NCBI GenBank assembly: GCA_002352145.1 | Contig: DEHX01000034.1 | Span: 1 to 29,202, forward strand | DNA length: 29,202 nt | Reading direction: 5' to 3' | DNA from: Chitinophagaceae bacterium UBA2789 | GTDB lineage: Bacteria; Bacteroidota; Bacteroidia; Chitinophagales; Chitinophagaceae | Part shown: positions 8,341 through 17,300 of the stretch, one piece after another | How positions within the stretch are numbered: position 1 is the first letter of the stretch | How the letters are laid out: each line of letters begins with the position of its first letter | Program-made: the position numbers and the translations under genes | Notes under the pieces: model-generated | What the model saw: the letters and a program-made list of their open reading frames with translations, nothing else | The model's database searches: none | What the model was told of the DNA's origin: nothing

Positions 8341-9462
8341 ATGAAAATCGGAATTGTTTGTTATCCTACATTTGGCGGATCGGGAGTACTTGCTACAGAA
8401 CTGGGTAAAGCCCTGGCCCAGAAAGGGCATATGGTTCATTTCATTACTTATCAGCAGCCGGTTCGGCTTAATGAATTCATGCCGAATATATTTTATCATG
8501 AGGTGCAAGTCCCAACCTATCCATTATTTGATTATCCCCCTTACGAAACCGCATTAGCCAGTACCATGGTCGATGTGATAAAGAATAATAACCTGGATCT
8601 GCTACATGTACATTACGCTATTCCTCATGCCTCTGCGGCGTATATGGCCAAACAGATATTAAAGAAAGAGGGAAAAAATATTCCTGTAATCACAACATTG
8701 CACGGAACAGATATAACACTGGTAGGCAGGGATAAAACCTATGCACCTGTGGTAACCTTTTCTATAAACGAAAGTGATGGCATAACTGCAGTATCACAAA
8801 ACCTGCGGGATGAGACATATAAGCATTTCCAGATAGAAAAAAATATTGAGGTAATTGTCAATTTTGTTGATGTCAGCCGTTTCAGCAGAAAACCACTGGA
8901 TGCTTTTAAAAAAGTTATTGCTCCAAACGGTGAACGGATTTTATTACATGCCTCTAATTTCCGAAAAATAAAGAGAGTGCAGGACGTTGTTAAGATCTTC
9001 TATGAAGTACAAAAGCAAATCCCCTCTAAACTTTTATTTGTGGGCGACGGCCCGGAGAGAAGTACTGCAGAAGACCTGAGCCGTGAATTAGGTGTATGTG
9101 ATGAAATAAGATTTGTAGGTAAACAAGAGCAAATGGAAGACATTTTGGCTATTGGCGATCTGTTTCTGCTTACCTCTGAATATGAAAGCTTCGGTTTAGC
9201 AGCTTTGGAAGCAATGGCCGCCGGAGTTCCAGTCGTTTCTACAAATGCCGGTGGCTTGAAAGAGATAATTGTACAGGGAGAAACGGGTTTCATGAGTGAT
9301 GTTGGAGATATAGACTCTATGAGTAAGCAGGCCCTTAGTATATTAAGTGACAACAAAACCCTTCAGTCTTTTAAAGAAAAAGCTGCGGCACAAGCCAGGA
9401 AATTCGACATACATAATATTATTCCGGTTTACGAAAAGCTATATGAACGATTTCTGAAATAA
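8341..9462 (+). CDS. bshA: N-acetyl-alpha-D-glucosaminyl L-malate synthase (bacillithiol synthesis)
   Basis: GT4-family glycosyltransferase of 373 residues that joins UDP-GlcNAc to L-malate, the first step of bacillithiol synthesis. The N-terminus IGIVCYPTFGGSGVLATELG, the HVHYAIPHA segment, TLHGTDITLVG and the C-terminal E-x7-E type segment SEYESFGLAALEAMAAGVP are those I recognise from BshA rather than general GT4 enzymes. The gene stands alone, ending at a strong hairpin. bshB and bshC are not in the window. Bacillithiol would be the low-molecular-weight thiol of this organism, which matters for the sulfur genes further along because persulfide enzymes need a carrier thiol. That link is inference. 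Confidence 0.92.
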   Translation: MKIGIVCYPTFGGSGVLATELGKALAQKGHMVHFITYQQPVRLNEFMPNIFYHEVQVPTYPLFDYPPYETALASTMVDVIKNNNLDLLHVHYAIPHASAAYMAKQILKKEGKNIPVITTLHGTDITLVGRDKTYAPVVTFSINESDGITAVSQNLRDETYKHFQIEKNIEVIVNFVDVSRFSRKPLDAFKKVIAPNGERILLHASNFRKIKRVQDVVKIFYEVQKQIPSKLLFVGDGPERSTAEDLSRELGVCDEIRFVGKQEQMEDILAIGDLFLLTSEYESFGLAALEAMAAGVPVVSTNAGGLKEIIVQGETGFMSDVGDIDSMSKQALSILSDNKTLQSFKEKAAAQARKFDIHNIIPVYEKLYERFLK

Positions 9463-9492
9463 AAAAAAGACCTGGTTAAACCGGGTCTTTTT
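9463..9492. terminator. Bidirectional intrinsic terminator between bshA and the EnvC-like gene
   Basis: The A-run, then GACCTGGTT and AACCGGGTC arms, then a T-run form a hairpin of about 8-9 pairs (one T-G wobble) with a very short loop. A-tracts on one side and T-tracts on the other let it serve both converging genes. Confidence 0.85.
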
Positions 9493-9513
9493 AGTTGTAT
9501 AATATCAAAATAC

Positions 9514-10863
9514 TTATCTTCTCAACCAAGGCAAAGGATCAACATTTTTCGTTTCAATCATCAAAATAAAATCCACCTGGCCACCACTACCTTCATCATC
9601 TTTACCAGCCTTACCTATCTGTTGCCCTGTTTTAACAACAGAACCCTTTGTAACAGTTACACCAGATAAGTTACTATAGGTTGTAAAATATTTACCATGC
9701 CTGATGGTTACCACCATTCCGTCTCCAAGGTTATAAACGCCACTGACTTCTCCGTCAAAAACAGCTTTCACAGCCACACCGGTAGAAGGCGTTGAAATTG
9801 TAATACCGGGATTATCGAAAGTCAGCAGTGTATTTTCAATCTTATTGGAGCCAAAACGAAGAGTAACTACACCATTATCAACTGGCCACGGCAACTTAGC
9901 TCTGTTGGCTGCAAAACTACTGTTGAGTGCAACATCTTTTGCATTCAAATCAAGATAGCTTGCCGGTCTGCTAGTAGGTTCATTTCTTTTTGTAACGGCA
10001 GTCGTAGTAGTTGGCGTTGTTCCCGTAGGTGCAGGATTTGTTTCGGGTTTTACAACTGTATTGTTTTTCTTAGCCAGCTCCTCATCCTTCTTTTTGGCAT
10101 CCGCTTCTGCCTTAGCCTTGGCTTTTGCTGCATCTTCAGCCGCTTTTATCTCTCTTCTTACTATGGCCAGAATAGCATTCTGAAGGTCCCTGTCCTTTTT
10201 CTTTTTTGCTGCAATTTGCTTTTCCAGGTCTTTTTGCTTTGACTTCAATTGGGCAACTACCACATCTTTTTCTTTCTTTTGAACGGACAGTTCCTGCACC
10301 TGCTTAGCCTGGTTTTGCAACGCAACATTCTTCTGATCCTTTCTTGACAGTTGCTGTTTTTTTCTTGCCGCAATCAACTGCTGGGTTTCCTGTATTGTAT
10401 TCACCTGCCTTTCCCTGTAATCTTTATAACTTTTCAGGTAAGCAATTCTTTTTACAGCATCATTAAAACTATTGGCCGAAAAGATAAAATTTAGATAATC
10501 ATAGCTACTCCTGTTTTTATAAGCATAGACTATTGTTTTTGCATACTGTGTTTTCAAAGTATCCAGTTGCTTTTGCAGTCGATATATTTCCAGGTTACTC
10601 AGATAAATATCATCATCTATAGACTTGATTTCTTTATTAATACTGCTGATATACTGTTCATAAAGACTGATCTTCCTGTTCAGTACATTCAACTGTCCAA
10701 GGGTCTGCTTGGTTTGCCCTTTTACCTTATTGTAAAGGGTCTGTATCTCTTGTAACTCCTTCTGAATTTGCTGCCTTTCTTTTTCCAGTTGAGTTTTATC
10801 CTGTGCAAATACCGTTATACCGGCAAAAAGAATGAAGAATATCAGTAAGCTTATTTTTCTCAT
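9514..10863 (-). CDS. EnvC-like murein hydrolase activator with degenerate M23/LytM domain
   Basis: A 449-residue exported protein. It has a signal peptide ending near IFFILFAGITVFAQ, then long Gln/Lys/Glu-rich coiled coils (about residues 22-110 and 150-235), an Ala/Lys-rich stretch, a Pro/Thr-rich linker near 270-295, and a C-terminal LytM fold from about residue 315. The zinc ligands of active LytM enzymes are not visible. The first H-x3-D site is replaced in the FGSNKIENTLLTFDNPG region, and the C-terminal HxH site reads GGQVDFILM. It is therefore probably not a peptidase but an activator of cell-wall amidases during daughter-cell separation, as EnvC is in E. coli. It lies downstream of the DUF4292 lipoprotein after 81 bases. 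Confidence 0.87.
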   Translation of the reverse strand: MRKISLLIFFILFAGITVFAQDKTQLEKERQQIQKELQEIQTLYNKVKGQTKQTLGQLNVLNRKISLYEQYISSINKEIKSIDDDIYLSNLEIYRLQKQLDTLKTQYAKTIVYAYKNRSSYDYLNFIFSANSFNDAVKRIAYLKSYKDYRERQVNTIQETQQLIAARKKQQLSRKDQKNVALQNQAKQVQELSVQKKEKDVVVAQLKSKQKDLEKQIAAKKKKDRDLQNAILAIVRREIKAAEDAAKAKAKAEADAKKKDEELAKKNNTVVKPETNPAPTGTTPTTTTAVTKRNEPTSRPASYLDLNAKDVALNSSFAANRAKLPWPVDNGVVTLRFGSNKIENTLLTFDNPGITISTPSTGVAVKAVFDGEVSGVYNLGDGMVVTIRHGKYFTTYSNLSGVTVTKGSVVKTGQQIGKAGKDDEGSGGQVDFILMIETKNVDPLPWLRR

Positions 10864-10944
10864 GCTAAAGGGATATGGGTTTTATAAAAACAGGGTGCGG
10901 AATAATTCCTGAATAACGATGAGATGCAATTTAAATTTTATTAC

Positions 10945-11763
10945 CTAATTACGTTTGTAATTTTTCGGAATAGAAAAGGGGAAACTTAACGTTTCATTAA
11001 AGTCATATTGCCTGAAATCCAGTTCAATATCCAGTTTTTTCTTGTCTGTAACCGTAATTGAGCGCCGTGTTGAAAAATTATATCCCCTTTTATTTTCGTA
11101 AGCCGAATAAGTGAGATAACAAGTTCTGGCTCTTGTTGAGTCCAGGTCATTGAGTTTACAGCTTTGAAGATATTTATCAGACTCACCGATGGTTAAAAGG
11201 TTATTAAAGAACTCCCCGGCGCTGAATAAAGAAATGCTTCCGGGAGAAAGACTGTATCCAGTAATAGTTGAGTCAAAAAAAATGGGATTACCGGCCAGCA
11301 AGTTTTGCAGTGAGGAAAGATCAAGGGGCAATTCAGTCACTTCCTGTAAATAAGAAACGCTACGGGCCGTATAAATTTTATCCTGTTTGTTCAGGAGTTT
11401 TACAGAATCCTTTGTTATATATGCCCTGATACCCTCAATGCCTAACGGACCAGTAAGGGAAAGCCATATTACGCTGTCTTTATACATTCTTAAATGAGCA
11501 TTGGCATTGATGTCTTTGCCATCGGCATCCCTGTATTCTACATCGATCTTAGCATTAAAAGTTGTGAATTGAATCTGGCCGGCTAGTATTCTATCATAAT
11601 TTTCTTTAATAACTCTGGCAGAGTCTTCTTTCGGATTATCGGTTGGAGTAACAGCTATTGAAATTGTATCGGCAACGGGGGGGGTAGTTTGAATATTTCT
11701 TGCAGGCCGGCAGGCATATAAAAAGCAAGTTATTGCGATAAGTGAAACTGATAATTGATTCAT
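10945..11763 (-). CDS. DUF4292-family outer-membrane-type lipoprotein
   Basis: A 272-residue predicted lipoprotein. The N-terminal hydrophobic stretch ends in a lipobox-like F-L-Y-A-C with the lipidated cysteine at residue 18. The rest, with IQFTTFNAKIDVEYRD, SVIWLSLTGPLGIEGIRAYIT and TELPLDLSSLQNLLAGNPIFF, matches what I know of DUF4292 proteins of Bacteroidota. These are predicted to have a LolA/LolB-like half-barrel fold. The function is not established; an envelope lipid- or lipoprotein-handling role is an inference from the fold. It sits between dut (11 bases upstream) and the EnvC-like gene. Confidence 0.8.
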   Translation of the reverse strand: MNQLSVSLIAITCFLYACRPARNIQTTPPVADTISIAVTPTDNPKEDSARVIKENYDRILAGQIQFTTFNAKIDVEYRDADGKDINANAHLRMYKDSVIWLSLTGPLGIEGIRAYITKDSVKLLNKQDKIYTARSVSYLQEVTELPLDLSSLQNLLAGNPIFFDSTITGYSLSPGSISLFSAGEFFNNLLTIGESDKYLQSCKLNDLDSTRARTCYLTYSAYENKRGYNFSTRRSITVTDKKKLDIELDFRQYDFNETLSFPFSIPKNYKRN

Positions 11764-11774
11764 GCCGATTTAAG

Positions 11775-12218
11775 TTATTGATGACCTGTATGACCAAATC
11801 CCCCTTCATTTCTGGCAGTTATGGCCAGTTCGTCTGTTTCTTTCCAGCATGCTTTTTCCACTTTTTGTATTACTAATTGTGCAATTCGGTCACCATGGTT
11901 TATGACTTGCTCCTCACCAGAAAGGTTGATCAATATTATCTTAATTTCTCCCCGGTAGTCAGCATCAATGGTGCCAGGTGTATTAAGGCAAGTAATCCCC
12001 TGCTTAATAGCTAATCCGCTTCTGGGCCTCACCTGGGCCTCGTAGCCGGCCGGTAATTCTATAAAAAGGCCCGTAGGTATGAGCAGCCTCTGCAGGGGCC
12101 TGAACGAAACAGGTTCCTGCAAACTTGCCCTGAGGTCCATCCCGGAAGAACCAGCGGTGGCATACTCAGGGAGTGGGTTCGTTGATTTATTAATGACATT
12201 TATCTCTATTGCGGGCAT
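11775..12218 (-). CDS. dut: dUTP diphosphatase (dUTPase)
   Basis: Trimeric dUTPase of 147 residues that hydrolyses dUTP to dUMP and pyrophosphate, keeping uracil out of DNA and feeding thymidylate synthesis. All five motifs are in order: SSGMDLRA, PRSGLAIK, GTIDADYRGEI, GDRIAQLVI and the C-terminal NEGGFGHTGHQ loop that closes over the substrate. In the last motif the family's usual Ser/Thr after the glycines is His-Thr, a mild variant. It is 11 bases upstream of the DUF4292 gene on the minus strand, so the two are probably co-transcribed. Confidence 0.95.
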   Translation of the reverse strand: MPAIEINVINKSTNPLPEYATAGSSGMDLRASLQEPVSFRPLQRLLIPTGLFIELPAGYEAQVRPRSGLAIKQGITCLNTPGTIDADYRGEIKIILINLSGEEQVINHGDRIAQLVIQKVEKACWKETDELAITARNEGGFGHTGHQ

Positions 12219-12262
12219 GCGGCAAAGATAGTTATCGGCAGACGGAAAAAATTTCGATTCTG

Positions 12263-12745
12263 TCAGGCTTTTCTTTCCAGCAGTACAGTAGCATAGGCCA
12301 TCAGGCCTTCTTCACGGCCAACAAAACCCATATTTTCTGTCGTTGTGGCTTTTACAGATACGTCTGAAGTCTGAATACCGGAAATATCTGCAATTACTTT
12401 CTGCATGGCAGATACATAGGGTTTAATTTTTGGCTCTTGCAGGCATAAAGTTGAATCAATATTTACAATGCGGTACCCTTTATCCCTGACCATTTCAATG
12501 GTCTTCTTCAACAATAACTTACTGTCAATATTTTTGTAAGCAGGATCATTATTAGGAAAATGTAAGCCAATATCGCCAAGGCTTAATGCCCCAAGCAGTG
12601 CATCACAAATAGCATGCAACAATACATCAGCATCACTATGGCCAAGGGCACCCTTATGATGCGGAATTTTTACACCCCCAATCCATAACTCCCTTCCTTC
12701 GGTCAATTGGTGAAAATCAACTCCAGAGCCTATCCTGAAAGACAT
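12263..12745 (-). CDS. ispF: 2-C-methyl-D-erythritol 2,4-cyclodiphosphate synthase
   Basis: Makes MEcPP in the non-mevalonate isoprenoid pathway. The zinc and substrate residues are visible in GSGVDFHQL (D-x-H), GHSDADVLLHAI and GDIGLHFP, and the C-terminal half has KATTTENMGFVGREEG. I place the start at the ATG reading MSFRIGSGVDFH (160 residues). A longer frame would need a TTG at 12763 followed by a run of ten A on the coding strand, and it adds residues that the family lacks. Upstream lies the porV terminator, so ispF probably has its own promoter. The dut gene follows after 44 bases. Confidence 0.94.
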   Translation of the reverse strand: MSFRIGSGVDFHQLTEGRELWIGGVKIPHHKGALGHSDADVLLHAICDALLGALSLGDIGLHFPNNDPAYKNIDSKLLLKKTIEMVRDKGYRIVNIDSTLCLQEPKIKPYVSAMQKVIADISGIQTSDVSVKATTTENMGFVGREEGLMAYATVLLERKA

Positions 12746-12777
12746 CTTGTTTTTTTTTTGCAAATATCCAGAAAATA

Positions 12778-12805
12778 AAGCGTCCTGCCATTTGGCAGGA
12801 CGCTT
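12778..12805 (-). terminator. Intrinsic terminator downstream of porV
   Basis: A perfect 12-bp stem (AAGCGTCCTGCC paired with GGCAGGACGCTT) with a 4-base loop. On the minus strand it is followed by TTTATTTTC, so it suits termination of porV before ispF. Confidence 0.85.
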
Positions 12806-12827
12806 AGTATATAATCAGCTATATATA

Positions 12828-13982
12828 TTATTTGGCAGCAGGTCCGTTGAAATCAAACAAAATAGAGAAACGCAGTGTGTTTGACAATGGATTGCGGCTA
12901 ACACCACTTCCTGTAGGAACCAGGTAAGCAAAGTTGAAACCGAAAATGTTGTATTTAACACCCAGACCAGCTGTGAAGTAACGACGGTTACCTTTTGTTT
13001 TGTTCTCGTAGAAATAACCTGCACGGAGCATGAACTGGTCGTTGTACGTATATTCAGCGCCCAGAGATGCCTGGAATTCTTTGATTTCTTCGCCAAATCC
13101 ATCAGGAGCATCACCGAAAGAACTGAACCAGCTACCGATTACACTCTTGCTTCTGTAATCAGCCAATTCCTGTGCAGTTGCAGGATCAGCAGGAGGTGTA
13201 GGCACCAACAGTTTGTTCAATTCTACGCCGAATGAAATTTTATTCTGAGCATTGAATTTTTTAGTATAGTTAGTACCGAAACCGAGATTAGCAGGAATGA
13301 AATCTTTTGCATCAGCATTATCAGTATAAGAGATCTTAGAGCCGAGGTTAGATAAAACAACACCCCAGTTCCAGCCACTTCCTGTAGCACCAACACCATT
13401 GTGGAACCAACCGAGGTCAGCAGCAACAGCATTACCAGCTTTGTAAGTTGTGCTACCAACTGTAGTATTTCCAGCAAGATTAGAGTTGATATACTTTAAA
13501 GTAATACCAATACCATTTTTTGCATTCAGCTTACGGGAATATCCGATATCAATACCGAATTCACGGGGGCGGAAGCTTCCGAAATCGTTACCCAGGTTAT
13601 CGGTAAATGTGATATTACCGAGGCTGAAATAACGAACAGCACCATGAATGGCCTGATTGTCAGCAAATTTATAATATCCTGCAAGTGAAGCAAGGTAAAC
13701 ATCATTTACCAGGTCTTTCAACCATGGAGTGTAAGTTGCACCAACACCTCCTTTACCTGTATTGAAAGCTACTTTACCCACATTCCACAATCCAGAATAA
13801 GCATCAGGAGAAGTGGCTACGCCAAGATCTCCCATACCACCTGAACGGGCATCGGGTGAAATACGCAGAAAAGGAACGGCGGTAGTAACAACGTTTAGGG
13901 GTTCAACCTGAGCTTTTACTGTGGAAGATAAACCACATAAGAGCAGGAATCCGGCAGTTAGTTTTAAAGCAGTTGGTCTCAT
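12828..13982 (-). CDS. porV: Type IX secretion system outer-membrane protein PorV
   Basis: FadL-like outer-membrane barrel that takes T9SS cargo from the translocon and delivers it to the sortase PorU. The conserved N-terminal region FLRISPDARSGGMGDLGVAT follows a signal peptide (MRPTALKLTAGFLLLCGLSSTVKAQ, given here in part only as MRPTALKL to VKAQ). The C-terminal strands end in TLRFSILFDF. I start at the ATG at 13982 (384 residues, near the size of known PorV). An upstream in-frame extension to 14171 runs through AT-rich leader and the promoter. porU lies upstream on the same strand, the usual pairing in Bacteroidota. A strong terminator follows the gene. Confidence 0.93.
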   Translation of the reverse strand: MRPTALKLTAGFLLLCGLSSTVKAQVEPLNVVTTAVPFLRISPDARSGGMGDLGVATSPDAYSGLWNVGKVAFNTGKGGVGATYTPWLKDLVNDVYLASLAGYYKFADNQAIHGAVRYFSLGNITFTDNLGNDFGSFRPREFGIDIGYSRKLNAKNGIGITLKYINSNLAGNTTVGSTTYKAGNAVAADLGWFHNGVGATGSGWNWGVVLSNLGSKISYTDNADAKDFIPANLGFGTNYTKKFNAQNKISFGVELNKLLVPTPPADPATAQELADYRSKSVIGSWFSSFGDAPDGFGEEIKEFQASLGAEYTYNDQFMLRAGYFYENKTKGNRRYFTAGLGVKYNIFGFNFAYLVPTGSGVSRNPLSNTLRFSILFDFNGPAAK

Positions 13983-14029
13983 TAGTAAGTTTTTAATAAT
14001 GGTGTAAATATAGAGCTTTTGATTAAATA

Positions 14030-14037
14030 CAAAACTA
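14030..14037 (-). promoter_or_regulatory. porV: Probable porV promoter, -7 element
   Basis: On the minus strand the bases read TAGTTTTG, a full match to the Bacteroidota -7 consensus TAnnTTTG. A TTG lies 23 bases upstream, at the edge of the accepted -33 spacing. Transcription would start near 14024, giving a leader of about 40 bases and supporting the ATG at 13982. Confidence 0.5.
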
Positions 14038-14203
14038 AAATAGAGAATTTTATCCGAAACCAAAAAAAACTGGTTTTTAATGGCTTTGGGGCTTTGTAGC
14101 GATAATCGCAGCTCCGGATTTGGTCGCAAATTTCGAGAAAAAACGTATTCTTTCCGGCTTTTATTGTTCAAATTTTATTTTAGCTGACGAAAATCATTCC
14201 TAC

Positions 14204-14290
14204 ATGCCCGGTCAACAGGTTTTCGGTTTCGAATCCGAAGACAATTTATTTTATGATTTCGCTGCCCAAACCTCAAATAATTCTGATTAA
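14204..14290 (+). CDS. Possible 28-residue acidic small protein, unrecognised
   Basis: An ATG-to-TAA frame of 29 codons beginning MPGQQVFGFESEDNLF and ending SNNSD, in the porU-porV intergenic region on the opposite strand. It is acidic, has no membrane segment and no Shine-Dalgarno sequence. I do not recognise it. It could be chance, a gene remnant, or a real small protein. Confidence 0.2.
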   Translation: MPGQQVFGFESEDNLFYDFAAQTSNNSD

Positions 14291-14311
14291 TCACATTTTG
14301 CAAGTTTCTCT

Positions 14312-17300
14312 TCAGAGCATAACTAATTTACCCAACACCTCTTTTTGCTTCCTGCCGGGCGCAATAACCCGCAATTTGTACAAATACACCCCTCTTCCCG
14401 GTTTGTCCCCATATTCGTCTCTGCCATCCCATCTAATATCCGCTGACCTGTTTCCCTCTGTAATCACTACCTGTTCCAATGTTTTTATTACTCTTCCGGT
14501 AACAGTCATAACCTGCAATTGAACAGCTAAAGGCAGGCCGGGTTTGTTATGTTCAAACCAGAATGTGGTAGCATTTGTAAAAGGGTTGGGATAATTAAGC
14601 ACATGATTAAGCTCCAATTCAGTATCATTTACCACTATAAAATCCAGCAAAACCTCGTTTGAATTATTCACTACATCCCACGCCTTTATTTTTAATGTAT
14701 GGGGGCCGGGATCGAGGACAGGAAGTTGAAAACGGACCGTGCCCTGCTGGTAACTATTAAGTTCACCCTGGTAGAAATCATTGAGAATAAAATAACGGTT
14801 ATTGTCATTGTCTAATGTGGCAATAATATCATGCCCGATTCCTGTACCTGCCGTATTGATTCCGGATGTATCGGCCAGATTAGCAATCAAAACCGGATTC
14901 TGATTGGTTATTCCTCCATTTACGAATAGCTCATCGTTTAAGTATGCTTTTATTCGGGGACCTTCTTTATCAGCATCTGTTCCGCTACTACTTCCACCTA
15001 CAACAAGGTTGGTTAAAAATCCACTGGCATCAGATATTCCGTTTTCTGCATATAGACTTACCCTTCCATTCCCAAACTGGTAGTTGATATCTTTTGGTAC
15101 TTTAAAAGTGAAAGAAAAGCGGCCATTGGTTACCGTAGCCTTCCCCTTAAACAAAAAGTTACCCTGTGAAGTAAACGAAGTAACCTGGCTGCCGGGGTCA
15201 TTACCAAGCGTATTAATGAATTTGGGTTTGTCAAAAACAGATGGGTATACATTGCCATTAAAATCACTTAATAGATTACCCTGCCAGTCGGTAATCTCAC
15301 CTTCCATCGTTATTTTCTCCAGGGCATTTAAGGTATCGGCAATTGATATATCAATTCCGTTCACCCGGGAAATTCTTGACTTCATTTTAGGAAATGCTAA
15401 CGTCAAAGCCGGGTCTCCCAGTAAGGTAAATTTCCTGTTATTGGCAATGTCGCCAGAATTCTGGTAGGTAAAATTTTTGGCATCTTTTACGGCATCACCC
15501 AATGACCGGTATTTTCCACTGGCATCCGGTTGTAAAGCAAATTGCAGGTAATTATTATTGATAATCCTGTTACTAAAAGCAAACACCAGCCGGGTAGTTG
15601 TCATTAATGCGATAGCTCCTGTTTTTGGCCTTAAAAGTATGTTTTCGCCTAATGAATTGACAAACGGGTTATCGTAAGGTGCAAAATCACAGGTAGCAGT
15701 GATAAACAAGGGCAACCGCTCCGGATTATTCCAGTTATTTACTGTCGGCTGATCCAGGATATTTTCTTCTGCCAAACGGGAAGATCCCCCATGACCATTA
15801 TAATTCCATATTAATGTGCCGTTGTACACCTGGTTGTTACTGGCTTCATTTGCCTGAGGATAGCGACTGCCCCCAGCACCACTTTCTTGTAAAAAAGCAT
15901 CCAGGTAAATCTTTTGCTGGTCAAAAACAGGACCTACATTACCGGCAGTGCCGGTAATGATCTCTGCATCCTGCAGATGAAGGTTGTTGTCCTCATCATC
16001 AGCAATAAAAGTGAGATTATTTCGCCACGAGCCAAGACTTTGTGGTGAAAGATAGACCGCCACTTTATCAACGAAATTTTTAGCCTCTTCTGCATTCTTT
16101 GCAGGAACTCTGCCAATACCAATATCCAGAAGGTTAGTTACCAGGCCCGAATTGATATCTTCATTGTCATCCAAAAAGCCAAAAAAATCATCAGATGCAT
16201 AAGTAGAAAGAGGATCTAATGAAAAATTGTTCTGCCATGCCGGAACCAGGTTGGTATTATTGACCAACCTGTCTTTATAATCATAAGAAGCATCCCCAAA
16301 AAGCAATAAATATTTAGGCCTGTTTACCTGGTTGGATCCTGCTTTGTCATAAAACATTTTTACAAAATCCCGGATAGCCACCGGATCAGGACTACCGGAA
16401 GAAAATTCGTGGTAGACCTGTTCCGTTGTAACAACCAATGAACGTAAATTATCATTTTGCTGGTGTAATTGGGCAAGCCGTTGTGACTGGCTAAAAAAAA
16501 GCGGATGTGTGATGATTAAAAAATCTGCAGCAGGTGCGCCGTGAAGATCCTGGTTGCTGATCTTCCCTGCAGAGACCGGTGTTTTAAACAAACCGGTTGT
16601 GGTATTAAAAGCAACATACTCTCTTAATCTTTCGCAGGTATTTACAAACCTGAATTCACTATTAGAAAAAGTTCCCTGTATACGAACGGGGTTATTGAAA
16701 TCCGTAATATCCCAAACTTGAGTAGAGACTGTGGCATTCCTTACAACAAATTCACCATTATTAATTCCTACACTGTTCCAGTCCCGGAAAAACAGTGACT
16801 CATTGCCATTGAGACTAATATTTCTGCGGGCAAAAACTTCCAGCCAGTTGATCCATCCCTGCGAATTAAAACTTCCGGGCACATAAGTATAGTTTATAGT
16901 AACTGCTTCCGATAGGACATTGGCACTTAAAACCGATGAAGATGACTGTGCAAAAAGATCATATAAACCACTACCAATCTGGGGGATAGTTATTTGACCA
17001 GCCGGTTGGTTATTAATAGCAATATCAAACCGGCTGGAAACCCCTGAAGATCTAGCTATACACTCTGTCTTTAAGGCAAGAGCTGAATTTTGAACAAGGC
17101 CGATAATATTGAAAGAGAAATTCCTTGATAGTGATCTCCCTGGCAAACCGGAAAGCTCCTCGCCATACCATTCTTTACCACTACCCAGAAAGTTAACTGT
17201 GTCGAGTTCATGAAAATATCTTTCGGAAAATGAGCTGATAGTGATGGCCGGTGAGGTGACAAGCGGAGCAGTTATGATCCGTTTTCCATTATTCCCGATG

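Larger units (their letters stand above)
13983..14311. other. 329-base intergenic region between porU and porV
   Basis: No convincing long gene. It holds a promoter-like element for porV (14030-14037, minus), an A-rich stretch at 14061-14069, and two short inverted repeats: GCGATAATCGC at 14099-14109 and a near-palindrome TTCGGTTTCGAATCCGAA around 14223-14240. It also contains a 28-codon plus-strand reading frame at 14204-14290. No clear U-tailed terminator for porU is seen. Confidence 0.6.

Noticed and set aside
12746..12763. Longer ispF start at a TTG, adding six residues
   Set aside because: The extension is encoded mainly by a run of ten A, and the ATG giving MSFRIGSG fits the family N-terminus.
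14057..14076. AAACCA/TGGTTT hairpin with an A-rich loop upstream of porV
   Set aside because: Six A/T-rich pairs in low-complexity sequence; it also overlaps the -33 region and does not look like a terminator.
13983..14171. 63-residue N-terminal extension of porV
   Set aside because: It crosses a TAnnTTTG promoter match and would hide the signal peptide that begins at MRPTALKL.
14225..14240. GGTTTCGAATCC resembles the T-arm of a tRNA
   Set aside because: No acceptor stem, anticodon arm or D-arm can be built around it, and the T-arm loop would have the wrong size.
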